Notes: generated by a model not told the origin, from the sequence alone. 64,000 nt of DNA from Spirodela intermedia (GCA_902729315.2 LR746278.1:5125911-5189910), one strand, 5' to 3'; positions 49,413 to 61,443 are shown, counted from the stretch's first letter. A program made the numbers and translations.

Positions 49413-50015
49413 ATGCATGGTAGAAGATCCTTACATCTAAGGCTAGAAAATCCTTTCATTATTTCATTCAAAACTAAAAATCCGAAAGAAAAATTAATTT
49501 TGATGGATCTTGAAGGAAGTATAGGTCAAATTGAGGACAATCCTATGGCCATGAAAAATTATTATATCCCTAATTCATTTCAAAGAGCATCCAATATTAG
49601 TGTCCTATTAGCACCTACTATTAAATTCGAAATAAATCCAAAATTTTTTCAAATGCTCCCTAATTTTCATGAATTGCCTTTAGAGGAACCTCATCAGCAC
49701 TTAGAAAAATTTCATATGGTCTGTGATTTAATTAATCTCCCTCAAGTTACACCGAAAATTATTAAGATGAAATTATTTCCTTATACACTTAGGGACAAAG
49801 TTGGTCATTGGCTATTCACATTAGATAGAGAATTAACTAGTTGGAAAGATATAGAATATGCCTTTCTTCAAAAAATTTATCCGTTAGTAAAAACTCAAAA
49901 TATGAGAAAACATATATGGAGTTTTTCTCAAAGACCAAGAGAAACTTTACATGAGACATGGGAAAAATTCAAAGATTTACTTAGAAAGTGTCCTCATCAT
50001 GCTATACCCAAGTGA
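49413..50015 (+). pseudogene. Athila-lineage Gypsy gag, N-terminal part
   Basis: The frame begins MHGRRSLHLRLENPFII and includes the gag core: FHELPLEEPHQHLEKFHMVCDL, then MKLFPYTLRDKVGHWL and ETLHETWEKFKDLLRKCPHH, the pattern of the Retrotrans_gag domain in Athila. Gag makes the virus-like particle of the element. The frame stops after HHAIPK while homologous coding continues, so it is broken. The inverted relative at 62740-63246 matches it closely. Confidence 0.85.
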
Positions 50016-51500
50016 CAGCTCAATAGAATTTTTATGATAGATTATTAGAACAACATAGAAATATAGTTGATTCTATATGTGGAGGAGCTTTTATGAAGAA
50101 AACCTCTAATGAGATTTATAATCTTTATGAGAATTTAAGTGAAAATTCTAGAGATCAAGCTTCTTTTGAATTATATGACAGGGATAAGAAGAGATAATGT
50201 ATGAATTGCATGTCCTATGTATGGTGAAAATGATAATTTTGAATTTCAACATTATAATTTAGATCAACCATTTCATCCTAGGCAAGAACAAGTATAGGTA
50301 CCTCACAATTTTAGTAAAAATAGGGACTATTTTTCTAATTCTTATATCCTAATTGGGGGAATAATTTTCCGTGGAGAAACCCAAATAATATTCAAAATCC
50401 AGAAGTACTTAGATCCAATTCAAATTTTAAATTTCGTCCAAAATAAGAACATAGATTTTAAAAAAATCAGTCCTCTCAAATCTAACTTGATGCTATGAAA
50501 ATGATGCAGCAAATGAGTTAAATGATGCAACAAACTATGAATCAAATGATGTTGCACCAAAAACAAATTATAGAGGCTTTTGAGAATAAGAGAGAAGAGG
50601 GACAACCACCTAATCAACCCATAGAAAATTCAAGAAATTGTCCAATAATAAGATTTCAGTAAGGAGAGTCTAGCTGGATAAATTTAGAAAAAAACCCACG
50701 AAATGAAAATGTTAGGACAGTGAATAAATTGAGTGAGAATATTTTACATGATCCTTATTTCTAATTATTAGAAGAAATCGATGAACCATTAGAAGTAAAT
50801 GAGAATATTAAAGCTGAAAATATAGTAGTAAAAAATTTGAATAAAATCATTTATTACTCACAATTGATGAATGAATATAGTGAGGATGATGAGGAGAAAG
50901 AGCCCTTAGATGAAGAAATAACAACTGATTATGGAAAAATCATCTAAATTTTAGTAGAAGGGAGTAAGGATAGAAATAAAGAAAAACATATTTCAGGTGA
51001 GGAAAAATTAGTTGATTTGGGAGATGTAGGAGACGAAATTAATAAATCTAATCATAATTTTACAGCCATGGATGTTGATAGTGAGGATGATGATATATAT
51101 CATATATCGAAATTAGAAGATAGTTCTTGAGAAGATGAAGAATTTGATGAGTTGAGAAACGAAAAGTTAGAAAAAGAGTTGATTCAACTAATAGGAAGAA
51201 ATGAAAATAATGAACATGAATATAAAGATAATTTTGAAGGAGAAAATTTAAAATTTACTAAATTCATTAGATCTGAGATTAAAGAAGACAATCCTTCCAT
51301 CCTTCAAAAATCAGAGCCCATTAGAATTACTTCTAAGCTTGAAATATTTCACTCCTCACAAATTAAATAAATATGTATGGAAGATAAAATGGAGTAGGGG
51401 AAGATTATGCAGATAAAAGAAGATATTAAGAAATAGATGAATGGAAGAATTAGAGATATCAATTTAGATGAAAAAATTCTAAATTAGGTAAGAGCTAATT
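50016..51500 (+). pseudogene. Athila gag C-terminal remnants
   Basis: Coding-like, Glu/Lys/Asn-rich DNA in several frames with stops. It holds gag linker text such as MQQ and MLHQKQIIEAFENKREEG, matching the minus-strand element at 61461-62012. From about 50760 to 51370 the frame is highly acidic (EDNPSILQKSEPIRI). No aspartic protease or reverse transcriptase follows. Confidence 0.65.
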
Positions 51501-52140
51501 TGAAAATTATATGGCTTGATCACATTTTATGGTTTATTAATAGAAAGTATTTATTAATGAATGAGAGCCATATAAAACAAGATAGAAATGAGAAAATATT
51601 CTTTTCAAAATGAAAATATTATTTTTGGGAAAATTTTGTTAATTTTATTTTTTTTGGCTGAAAGTATGTCAAGGTATATATATGAAGTATATGAATTTAT
51701 GCTAAATCTGAAAAAGAATATCATGAAACTTACCTTGGGATACAAATATATTTTGATGGCCATAGATCATCTTATATGATCTACGAGCTGTCCAGCTGAA
51801 GACATTAAATTCAGTGCTGCATGAGAGGCAACCCATAGTTTTTATTTCATTCTGTTTGATTTTTTAAGCTCTATTTTTCTTAGAATTTCGTAGTACTTTT
51901 TTCTGTATTTGTTTTTTTTGAAAAAGTGCAGGAGGAGTGTAAGATGAAGTGGAAAATTAAAAATGAGGTTGAGGTGATGCCTTTCTGAGCTTTATCATTT
52001 ATGAAAATATTTTTAATACTTAACTTTACATATATGCATGCTTCACTTGAAAATTATATTTTCTATATATTTTGTTTCGATTTTTCTGTGTCATTGAGGA
52101 CTGTCATTTTTAAGTTGGGGGGGTGAAGTATTCATTATTA
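51501..52140 (+). pseudogene. End of Athila pol region and downstream marker
   Basis: About 51588-51779 is a short frame ending GYKYILMAIDHLI, like the start of an integrase or RNase H to integrase segment. At about 51815 comes AGTGCTGCATGAGAGGCAACCC, a sequence I know to follow pol in Athila elements. At about 52110-52130 lies TTTTTAAGTTGGGGGGGTG, a purine-rich marker also known there. Protease, reverse transcriptase and most of integrase are deleted. Confidence 0.5.
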
Positions 52141-53760
52141 ATTTATGTTATTGGATGATTAAGAACATGTGTTTGTATTTTATTTTTATTTTTTAATGCT
52201 CACTTAGAACAACAACTAAAAAAATAAAAATAAAATAAAATTCAGAAAAACTACAACATCTATTTTCTGGTTTTTTGTCAAGAACAACAGACTATCAAAA
52301 ATAGTAGACAAAAAATAGCCTGAAATTTGAAATTCTAGAAACCTTTTTCTCACATTTCAATCGCTCAGATATATATTACTGAAATTCAAAATTACAACTA
52401 TAAAGATGATAGTTTTGATTTATTTTTGACAAATTTATTATTGCTAAAAACAGAACTGAAAATAGAAAACAGAATTGTCAAAACTATCTAATTTATAAAT
52501 TTCTTACATTATATTGCATGCATGAAAAATTAAATCAATTAGATTGATTGATACCAAAAGATACAAGGAAGATTATTATTGAGTCAAAAGAATGATCTAG
52601 TAGTATGAAATGTTAGAATACTCCTTGGATACATGATAGATAACATGAATTTGATTTTACAGATTTTTACTTCATGATCTTGATGGATAGTATTTACTTG
52701 ATGTGAAAATTTGATTGATCATTTGAGTTTTATAGAGATTTTTGTACCTTGATCTATAGGACTTGTGAGAAGAAATCACTTATTTTGAAAAAAAAAGAGA
52801 GAACAATGTGAAAAATCTAGAAACAAAGAGTACACATGAAGGGTGTGAGACATCATTCTCATTGTCGAAAATCGTGCATAGAAAAACACTTGCTGCAAAA
52901 TAAGTGGATAAAGTGAAAGCCCTGAAAATGAAAAGTACACATGGAGGGTGTGAGACATCATTCTTATTGTCGAAATTTGTCTACAGGAAAAGCTACTTAT
53001 CCACTATATATATAAAAAAAAAGAAAAAAAGAAGGAAGAAATATAGTACAAACTTCAAAAATCAAGTCATGAAAAAAGGAAAATGTAAGATCAATATTAT
53101 TCTTGGATGAGTATTGATAATTGAAATATTTTCTCATCCACTCTTCTATCTTCCAATGAAATATGGTTGGAGGATTATCTACCTTGGGATCCGGCACATC
53201 TTGGTGAGCATCATCATGCGACGTAAAGCCTGCTCAAGCTATGGTGGGTGATAACCATGATAGCAACAAGAGAACTATCCTCTCAAGGATCAATCATTCT
53301 CATCTTACTTGTGGATGTATGTGTGGTATCTCCATGAGTAAATTAAGATTTATCCTACCCTTTACTCTTATTTCTTTTCATTTTATGTAGATTGATGACC
53401 TCAATTAATTAATTAAATATCGATATACTTTGATTAAGATTTCGAAGTCTTGACTTGAAATCTTAATCCAATGATTGTTTATTGGAAGATTAACCTCTAG
53501 ATTTTTCTTCTGATGTTAATTCTCTTCATATTTTCATTGTGAAAATAGCTTTGTCACATTTGCTAAGTGAAACTAACTATTTTGATCTAATCATCTTATC
53601 TTTTATTTCTTTCATCTTCAAATACACCATTTGTAACAATTAATTTACATTTTTACTTGTCCTTGTGATTGACCTAGATATTTACCAATATATCATCTAA
53701 TATTCTTATTTTAATTTCTAGTTTATAAATTTAAAATTGGTCCATCAAAGCTTTAATTAC
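52141..53760. repeat. Athila 3' internal region or third Gypsy LTR
   Basis: AT-rich, without long frames. Holds two direct repeats of about 60 bp (AGTACACATG(A/G)AGGGTGTGAGACATCATTCT) starting near 52828 and 52933, spaced about 105 bp. The last part, near 53690, reads CTTGTGATTGACCTAGATA, like the end of a Gypsy LTR, just before another primer site. Confidence 0.45.
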
Positions 53761-53792
53761 AATGATAGTTTTAGGAGATGAAATTTTGGCAC

Positions 53793-54162
53793 TGTTTCCA
53801 AGGATGGTTTTATCAAATTCGTTTTGACTTGATTTCCAAGGATGTTGTAATGTTAATTTTAATTTTTACATATACTTAGTTATTTTTCACGAAAAACTAT
53901 ATATCTTGTGGAAATAAAACTACATGCCAAAAAGGGATAGATATACATTTTCACGATATTATATTACATCCTTGTGATTGATATTTAAAAACCTATCTTA
54001 GAGTCTCTCGAATTTAAATCTCCCAACAAAGAAATTCTTTTTAAAAAATAAAAAAAATCTAACAAATGATGGTCATGAGCATGTTAATCCCAAAGATCAA
54101 AATACTCCAAAATTTATGAAGATAATTATTCATACTAATTGAAAGAAAAATATGATAAGAAC
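53793..54162 (+). other. Primer site and leader of a second Gypsy element
   Basis: ATTTTGGCACTGTTTCCAAGGATGG near 53785-53810 is a degenerate TTTGGCGCCGTTTCCGGGGATGG primer site. An AT-rich leader follows and is interrupted at 54163-54167 by a nested solo LTR. The gag continues at 57731. Confidence 0.5.
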
Positions 54163-55674
54163 CCCTCTAACGTGACTTAGTCATTGTATAGTAAATCACA
54201 TAAAATAAAATTTATAAAACTAGAAAATACTAATTTTTGAATATTTAGAAGCATTTCTGAACAAATATATCAATTACAATTCAATAAAAGTTCTGAAAAT
54301 AGTGAGAATTCTTTAAGTCAATCACAAGGATGTAATATAATATCGAGTAAGTTTTCATAATTTTCTTCAAAGAATATGATTTTTTATAAATTTTATACAA
54401 ATAAATATAAATAAAATATATTTAAAATTCACAAAGAAGGAAAATAAGGTGCAGATGTTAGAATGACTTCAGCACCTCGACAAATATGAATCAAGCATAA
54501 ATAGAGTTCCACTTAGTGACTCTTGTGTAAGTAATTATAGACGAATTAATTAGTGAAATTAAGATTTGTAAAAACAAGAAGAATCGTAATTGAATGAAGA
54601 ATAGCTTGGTAAATTTAAATCACACAAATTATCACTAAATAAAGTAAAAATTAAGTTGAAAGTAGGAAAGTTAGAGTTTCGGCCTCACGACAATGATTAT
54701 CAAAATTCTATGTGTTTAATAGGGTCATCGAATAATGTCCATGGCCTTAAAGGCTCTCTTTGGACATAGACGACTTGGGCATTCATTAGATTTCTTTTCG
54801 AAGTCTATAAAATGATAATGGAAATTAAATTAATTAAAAAATAATAAAATAGTATTTTGACATTGCGGCAGCGATGCATCGACAATGCACTTGAATCCTA
54901 AGCGTTTGAGAGAATTTTCATGCAATGTCCACATCCTCAAAAGCTCTCTTTGAACAAGGATGACATAGGTAATCTTTAGATCTTCTTGCGAAGTCTAAAG
55001 ATTGATGAAATGGGTCGTTGAATCGTCTCCGACAGCTGTCACCCAGTAAAGCGGGAAAATGGCGACTTTGTGACTTTCCAACAGCTGTCACTCGATGAAG
55101 AAGAGCTAGATAGAGGTGGGAGTGTGTCAGAGAGATTTATTCTCAGGTCCGCACAACAAGATGAGTGATAAGTCTTCATTATCATGAGTTAATAATTAGT
55201 AAATAATATAGTTTGAGCCTTAACTTATGATAAATAGACTTATATTTGTATTAAAGTGTGAAAAGTGGTTTTCAATTGATTAACGTGATTTTTTGGGTAA
55301 TTATGTAATTTTATACGATTTTTACAGTCTTACTTTTGAGATAAATGAAGGAAAAGAAATTAAAATAACAATAAAGCAAAATGGGGGGGACCCGTCGGCC
55401 AGCCGGGCCCGTAAGCAAGTCGGAAGCGCAGTCGGGGAGTAGCCGCGAGTAGGGACTCGAGCGGCTTGAACCGATGGGGGCACGTGTGCGCCACTCCCCT
55501 TCCACATCACTAGTGGCCAGCCAGCTATGAGGCAAGGAGTGGTCGTACACGCGCGAGAAAGGGACTTTGCTTAGAAATGTAACATTAGTATATATTCGCT
55601 CGAAAATTCGGCGCATAACCGATGTGAGACTAAACCTGTCACCTTCCTCAGAAGAGGCGGGGGCAACCAGCGTG

Positions 55675-55685
55675 GGTTCGAATCC
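55675..55685 (+). promoter_or_regulatory. tRNA-like B-box in LTR
   Basis: GGTTCGAATCC, a perfect RNA polymerase III B-box. It also occurs at 959-969 (-) and 57086-57096 (-), and with one change at 48080-48090. The surrounding GTGGG-TTCGAAT-CCTCC resembles a T-arm stem with one mismatch. No A-box is obvious nearby. Confidence 0.55.
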
Positions 55686-55765
55686 TCCCAAAGCCAAAAC
55701 TCATATTTTTATCTGATTATCGCGACTTTCCTACAGATCGCCGATGAAGGATTAAGCAACTAGAA

Positions 55766-56128
55766 TCACTGGATCATCGGCGAAAATCTCGTCAACGCGA
55801 TTCGCGGAGCATTGTTACTAAAATTACTGGAGGATTCATGATAAAAGGATCGCGAATCCATCGAGTAAATCATCTTCGATTGATCGACGAACAAGCCATC
55901 GTCGGGAAGAGGACGATCCGTCAAGAGACGAGTCACCACCTCCTGAGAGCGTACTAGATGCGATGAAGAGCCTCCTCTTGCTACGCGGACCTGAGGATGA
56001 AACTCCCTGACACGCGCCCCACCTCCATCCAGCTCTTCTCCGTCGAGTGATAGCCACCAGAGAGCCGCAAGGTTGCTATTTTTCCACTCCGCCAAGTGAC
56101 AGCCGCCGGAGATGATTCGACGACCCAT
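55766..56128 (-). CDS. Antisense ORF inside LTR, 120 codons
   Basis: Homologue of 48116-48559 in a separately inserted LTR. Begins MGRRIISGGCHLAEW and ends ALTRFSPMIQ; shares ELDGGGARVRE, HPQV, GGSSSH and DDGLFVDQS. It stops 27 codons before the end of the longer copy. Function unknown. Confidence 0.3.
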   Translation of the reverse strand: MGRRIISGGCHLAEWKNSNLAALWWLSLDGEELDGGGARVREFHPQVRVARGGSSSHLVRSQEVVTRLLTDRPLPDDGLFVDQSKMIYSMDSRSFYHESSSNFSNNAPRIALTRFSPMIQ

Positions 56129-57730
56129 TTCATTGATCTCTAGACTTCGAAAGGAGATCTAGAGATTGCCCATGTCGTCTTTGTCCAAGGAGAGCCTTCG
56201 ATGCTGTAGACACTGCACGACAATCCTCCCGAACGCTCAGGATTCCAGTGCATCGCCGATGCATCGTCGCCACGATGTCGGAACTCTATTTTCCTACTTT
56301 TAACTTACTTTACGCTTCATTTAGTAATAATTTGTGTGATTTTAATTTACCAAAATATACTTTGTTCAATTACGATTCTTCCAGCTTTTACAGATCTTAA
56401 TTTGATCAATTAAATCGTCTGTAATCGCTTACGTAAGAATCGTTGGGTGGAACTCTGTTTCGGCTCGGTTCGCGTTCGCCAGGCGCTGACGTCATCCTAA
56501 CGTCCACACCCTTATTTTCCTTTTTTCGTGAATTTTAAATATATTTTCTTTTCATTTCTTAGTATACAATTCATAGAAAATAGTATTCTTTGAGGAAAAT
56601 TCTGAATAATTACCAGATATTATATTACATCCTTGTGATTGACTTGGAAAATTACCGCTATTTTTTGGAAGTTTAATTGAATTATAATTGATATATTTGT
56701 TCAGAAATACTTCTAAATATCTGAAAAATCATATTTTCTAGTTTAATAAATTTTATATTGCGTGATTTAATATACAACGACTAAGTCACGTCAATGAGGG
56801 TCTTCATCACATTTGATACGCTCTTAAGAGGTGACGACTTGTCTCTCGGTGGTCGTCCTCTTTCTGATGATGACTTGTTTGTCGATCAATTGAAGATGAA
56901 TTACTCGATGGATTCATAATCCTTTTATTGTGAATTGTTCAATAATTTTAGTAACAATTCTCTACGAATCGCATTGACGAGATTTTTGCCGATGATCAAG
57001 CGATTTTAGTGACTTAATCTGTCACTAACGATATGTAGAAAAGTTATAATTTAATTAGATAAAAATATAAATTTTGGCTTTGGTAGGATTCGAACCCATG
57101 TTGGTCGTCCTTGTTTGCCTATATAAGAGAGAGAAAATAAGTTTTTGAATACCTTTATATAATAACGTCATCATGATATCTCACTATTATAAAGAAGAGA
57201 TATTTTAGGTATTAAAATCTTTGAAAACATTCCAAGAAAGGTATGACCGCCGATTTAGTCCCACATAGGCTATACGTCGAATGTGGAGATGCATATATGG
57301 TAACATGAGATTTGGGAATCAATTAGTCCCTTTCTCATGTATGTGCGACCACTCCTTGTCCCACAATTAGCAGGCCACTGATGATGTGGAAAGGGAGTGG
57401 CACACACGTGCCCCCATCAGTCCATAGTCGCTCAAGCCCCTACGCGCAGCTCTACCTCGACTGCGCTTTCAACCCACTTGTGTGCTTGGCTGACTGTGGG
57501 TCCCCCCCTTTTTCTATTTTTTTTATTTTCTTTTTCTTTATTTAATCTCAAAAACACGATTATAAAATTCATATAAACTCGTATAAAATCACATAATTAG
57601 CCAAAAAATCACATTTACTAACTAAAAACCACTTTTCATAAATTAACATAATTATAAGTCTATTTATCATGAGTTAAGACTAAAACTATATTATTTATTA
57701 ATATTAACTCATGATAGTGAAGACTTATCA

Positions 57731-58130
57731 CCCTCCATATGATTCAAATATTTCCACATTTTTATGGTCATCCAAATAAAGATCCACATGATCATTTACA
57801 TGACTTAAATAAGATATGTGCTATCACAAAAGATATGGATGATTCTATGTGCAGATCTTTGTTCCTTTTAATTAAAAGATACAGCTAGTCATTAGCATTC
57901 AACTATTGGGGAGGAAATCAGAATGCAGCCTACTCTTATCAATATATATTTTTCACGATTTCATTCAAGAGCTAGAGAAAAAAATGTAATGGAAAGAGCA
58001 ATTCAAACCTTCTCACAATAGCCCAATGGTTCTTTTCATACCACATGAGAAATGATGAAAACTTTATTCTAAAAATGCTAAAGCCATGGACTCCACAAGA
58101 GTATGATTTGTGAATTTTTTTATGATTTTT
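57731..58130 (+). pseudogene. Gag fragment of second Gypsy element
   Basis: Translation from about 57740 gives IQIFPHFYGHPNKDPHDHL then HDLNKICAITKDMDDSM, the FxGxxxEDPxxHL pattern of Gypsy gag. A stop near 57888 ends it. It belongs to the element with leader at 53793-54162, split by the solo LTRs. At 58130-58134 the reverse Athila begins. Confidence 0.55.
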
Positions 58131-58134
58131 GAAC

Positions 58135-59252
58135 TGATGTGACTTAGTCGTTATATAGTAAATTACATAAATTCTAAAATTTATAAAACTAAAAAATACT
58201 AATTTTTAGATATTTAGAAGTATTTTTAAAGAAATATATCAATTATAATTCAATAAAAGTTTCACAAATAGTGAGAATTTTTCAAGCCAATCACAGGGAT
58301 GTGATATAATATCTAGTAATTTTTTAGAATTTTCTACAAATAATACAACATTTTATGAATTTTAGACTAAGAAATACAAATAAAATATATTTCAAATTGA
58401 CGAAAAAAAAGAAATAAAGAGTGCAGACATCAAGATGACATCAGCACTTGATGAACATGAATCAGGTATAAATAAAGTTTCACCTGATAATTCCTATAGA
58501 ACTAATTACAAACAAATTAATTGGTCAAATTAAGATATGTAAATGCTAGAAAAATTATAATTGAATGAAGAATAATTTAGAAAGAGGACATCACACAAAT
58601 TATCACTAAATGAAGTAAAAACTAGGTTGAAAATAGGAAAGGCCAAGTTTCGGCCTCGTAATTAGTAGAATTGTGTATGTTCGAGAGGATCTTTGTGATG
58701 TCCATGGCCTCAAAAGTTCTCCTTGGGCATGGACAATTTGGGTATTTGTCAGATCTCCTTTCAAAGTTCAAAAGATGATGGTGAAAGTTAAACTAATTAA
58801 AAAATAGTAAAATAGAGTTATGATGTCGCAATATTGATACGTTAGTGATATGTCAGAATCCTAAGTGTTTGAGAGGATTTTCATGTAGTGTCTATGGTTT
58901 GAAGGTTTTTCTTAGGTAAGAACAGAGTAAGCAATTTCTTGATCTTTTTGTGAAGTCTAGAGATCAATGAAATAGCTCGTTGAATCTTCTTTAACAGTTG
59001 TCACTCGGCAGAGTAGAAAAATGACAACTTTGCAGCTCTCTGACGGTTGTCACCTGACAAAGATGAGCTAGATGGAGGTGGGGCATGTCTTAGAGAGCTT
59101 CATCCTCAAGTCCGCACAGAAAGAGATAGTTCTTCATCTCATATAGTACTCTCAAGAGGTGGCGACTTATTTCTCAACAGATCATCTTGCTTCCAATGAC
59201 AGCTTGATTGTTGATCAATCGGAGATGTTTTATTTGATGAATTCACGATCTT
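58135..59252 (-). repeat. Truncated 3' LTR of reverse Athila element
   Basis: Reverse LTR whose 3' end (TCA) is at 58135. About 1115 bp are present; the part expected to run to about 60 kb is missing. At 59252 it joins directly to RNase H coding sequence. Long-subtype duplication blocks are at about 58698 and 58887. Confidence 0.75.
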
Positions 59253-59253
59253 T

Positions 59254-60527
59254 TTAATATGTGCATACCAGTGATGGTTGATGTTGAGCTGTCATCAATT
59301 GTTCATCTGGAAATGCATCTTGTAAAGGTGTTGCATTTATTCCTGTATCACTTAATCTAGAAAGATGATCAGCAACAACATTCTCAAAACCTTTTTTATC
59401 TTTTATTTCTAAGTCAAATTCTTGCAACAATAAAATCCATCTTAATAAACGTACCTTTGCATCTTTCTTATTTAACAGATATTTTAATGCTGCATGATCA
59501 GTATAAATAATAATTTTAGCTCCCAAAATATATGATCTAAACCTTTCTAACGAAAATACTACAGCTAACAAATATTTTTTAGTCATGGTATAATTTAATT
59601 GAGCATCGAATATAGTTTTACTAGCATATGAAATTACTATGGGTTTTGACTCTTTTGTTTATCCTAGAACGGCCCCCACTACATAATTCGATATATCACA
59701 TATTATTTCAACAGAAAAGGACCAATCAGGAGCTTATAAAATGGGTGTCTCAATAAGTAATCTTTTTATTTTAGAAAAAGACTCAAAACATTTCTCATCA
59801 AAATTAAAAGGCCCATCTTTAGATAATAATATAGTGAGAGGTTTAGAAATTTTTGAAAAATTTTGAATAAATTTTCTATAATAATCTACATGACCCAAGA
59901 AAGATCTAATCTATTTTACTGAATTTAGAGGTTTTATTTTAGATATAATATCAATTTTTACTCTATCCACCTCTAAACCCCTTTCACTCACAATATGACC
60001 TAACACAACTCCCTCTCTAACCATAAAATGTGATTTCTCCCAACTCAAAACTAATTTTTTCATCAAATGATTTAAAGTACATGTTGTAAATGATTTAAAA
60101 ATTCATCAAATGATTCACCAAAAATGGAAAAATCGTCCATAAAAATTTTCATGCATTTTCCAGTCATATCAGAAAAAATTGACAACATACATCTTTGAAA
60201 TGTTGCTGGAGCATTACACAGACCAAAATGCATGCATTTAAAAGCAAAAGTACCAAATGGACAAGTGAAAGTTGTTTTTTCTTGATCTAAAGGGTTTATA
60301 TAAATTTGATTATAACCAGAGTATCCATCCAGAAAAAAAAAAAGGTTTTTTCCAACTAATTTTTCTGAAATTTGATTAGTAAATGGTAAGGGAAAATGAT
60401 CTTTTCTAGTAACTGAATTTAATTTTCTATAATCAATGCAAACCCTCCAACCGGTAGTTAATCTTGTTTGTATTTCATCCCCATTTATTTTTTTTATAAC
60501 CATGATCCCTGATTTTTTTGGCACCAC
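59254..60527 (-). pseudogene. Athila reverse transcriptase and RNase H, broken
   Basis: Reverse transcriptase at 60527-60072 has GWRVCIDYRKLNSVT, FLDGYSGYNQI, FGLCNAPATFQRCM and the catalytic FMDDFSIFG box. RNase H at 59586-59254 has [20 protein letters not shown] then [11 protein letters not shown]. The stretch 60071-59587 has stops and frameshifts. The integrase, which should follow RNase H, is deleted at the LTR junction. The wording places this in the Athila lineage. Confidence 0.88.
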
Positions 60528-60542
60528 TTGTGTAGGACTAAC

Positions 60543-60947
60543 TCATTTGCTATCTGAAATAGGATAAATAATATCAGCAGCCAGCCACTTTAATTTTATT
60601 TTTTTTACAATTTCCATCATGTTAGGATTTAATCTTTGTTGTGATTTCCTACTAGTTCTAGCCCCCTCCTCTAGATATATACTTTGCATGCATACACTCA
60701 TATCAATGCCTCTTAGATCGTCCATTTTTCAGCCCATAGCCTTCTTATTTTTTCGAAGTACATCTAATAATTCTTCATTCTGTTCATCACTCAAATCAGC
60801 TACAATAATAATAGGAAATGAATTATTTACCTCCAAAAATATATATTTTAAACTAGAGGGAAGAGGTTTCAACTCTAAATTCAAATGATCTTCTTCTTTC
60901 TTTTCTCCTAAATTTATATTCTCTATTTTCTCTGATTCTTCCAGCAC
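60543..60947 (-). pseudogene. Athila pol linker between protease and reverse transcriptase
   Basis: Frames 60947-60729 and 60725-60543 encode the segment before the reverse transcriptase, including ELKPLPSSLKYIFLEVNNSFP, then IVADLSDEQNEELLDVLRKNKKAMGW. The second begins DDLRGIDMSVCMQSIYLEEGA. This is the known N-terminal part of Athila reverse transcriptase; a stop divides the two pieces. Confidence 0.75.
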
Positions 60948-61173
60948 ACAGTTATCAATAACATTTGGATCATCAAAATCCTCTAGAAGATCTATGGTAT
61001 GACAATCATATACTTGGGATTTCTTAAGATCATTTGATACCTAAAAAATTTTAATTTCTACTAATTGATCTCCACATAAAATTTTTGTAATACCTGTGAG
61101 AAAATCAATATTCATCTTTGTTGTATGCAAAAATGGTCTCCCTAGGATGATTGGTGTATCATAAAACTATCCA

Positions 61174-61443
61174 TTAAAATCCATTTCCAACACTAAAAAA
61201 ATCAGCTGGAAATTTACACCCTTGAACTGTCACTATCACATTTTCTAAAATACCTTTAGGATGTTTTATGGATCTATTAGTAAATTGTAAGGTAACAGTA
61301 GAAGGTTTAAGATCAGTAATATTAAATTTATCACAAATACTTGTAGGTAATAAATTAATACTAGCACCGGTGTCAAGTAATGCATTCTGAAAAATAGATC
61401 CACCAATATCACACAAAATTAAAGGGGCACCCGTATCTTTCAA
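61174..61443 (-). pseudogene. Athila aspartic protease
   Basis: Carries GAPLILCDIGGSIF, then the catalytic LLDTGASINLLP with Asp-Thr-Gly-Ala-Ser, then TVTLQFTNRSIKHPKGI and FPADF. This enzyme would cut the element's gag-pol product. It is separated from gag and reverse transcriptase by stops. Confidence 0.85.

Larger units (their letters stand above)
55166..56793 (+). mobile_element. Forward solo LTR, 1628 bp, nested in reverse LTR
   Basis: Runs from TGATAAGTCTTCATTATCAT to AAGTCACGTCA, flanked by ATGAG at 55161-55165 and at 56794-56798. Removing the insertion plus one ATGAG restores the reverse LTR, shown by comparison with the LTR at 600-720 (AGAGG then TTCTTCACACATTTGGTACG). TATA-like AGTATATATTCG is near 55587; the B-box is perfect at 55675-55685. 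The antisense frame 55766-56128 is open. Confidence 0.92.
54168..57730 (-). mobile_element. Reverse solo LTR (long subtype) split by a nested LTR
   Basis: The reverse LTR starts TGATAAG at 57730 and ends at 54168. It is flanked by CCCTC at 54163-54167 and CCCTC at 57731-57735, a clean five-base target duplication. It is interrupted by bases 55166-56793 plus a second duplication; without these the LTR is about 1930 bp. It contains the long-subtype internal duplication (blocks at about 54736 and 54925). B-box at 57086-57096. Confidence 0.9.

Noticed and set aside
55311-55697. 128-codon minus-strand frame in the solo LTR
   Set aside because: Overlaps the LTR TATA-like stretch and B-box and differs from the corresponding frames in other copies more than the 48116-48559 frame does.
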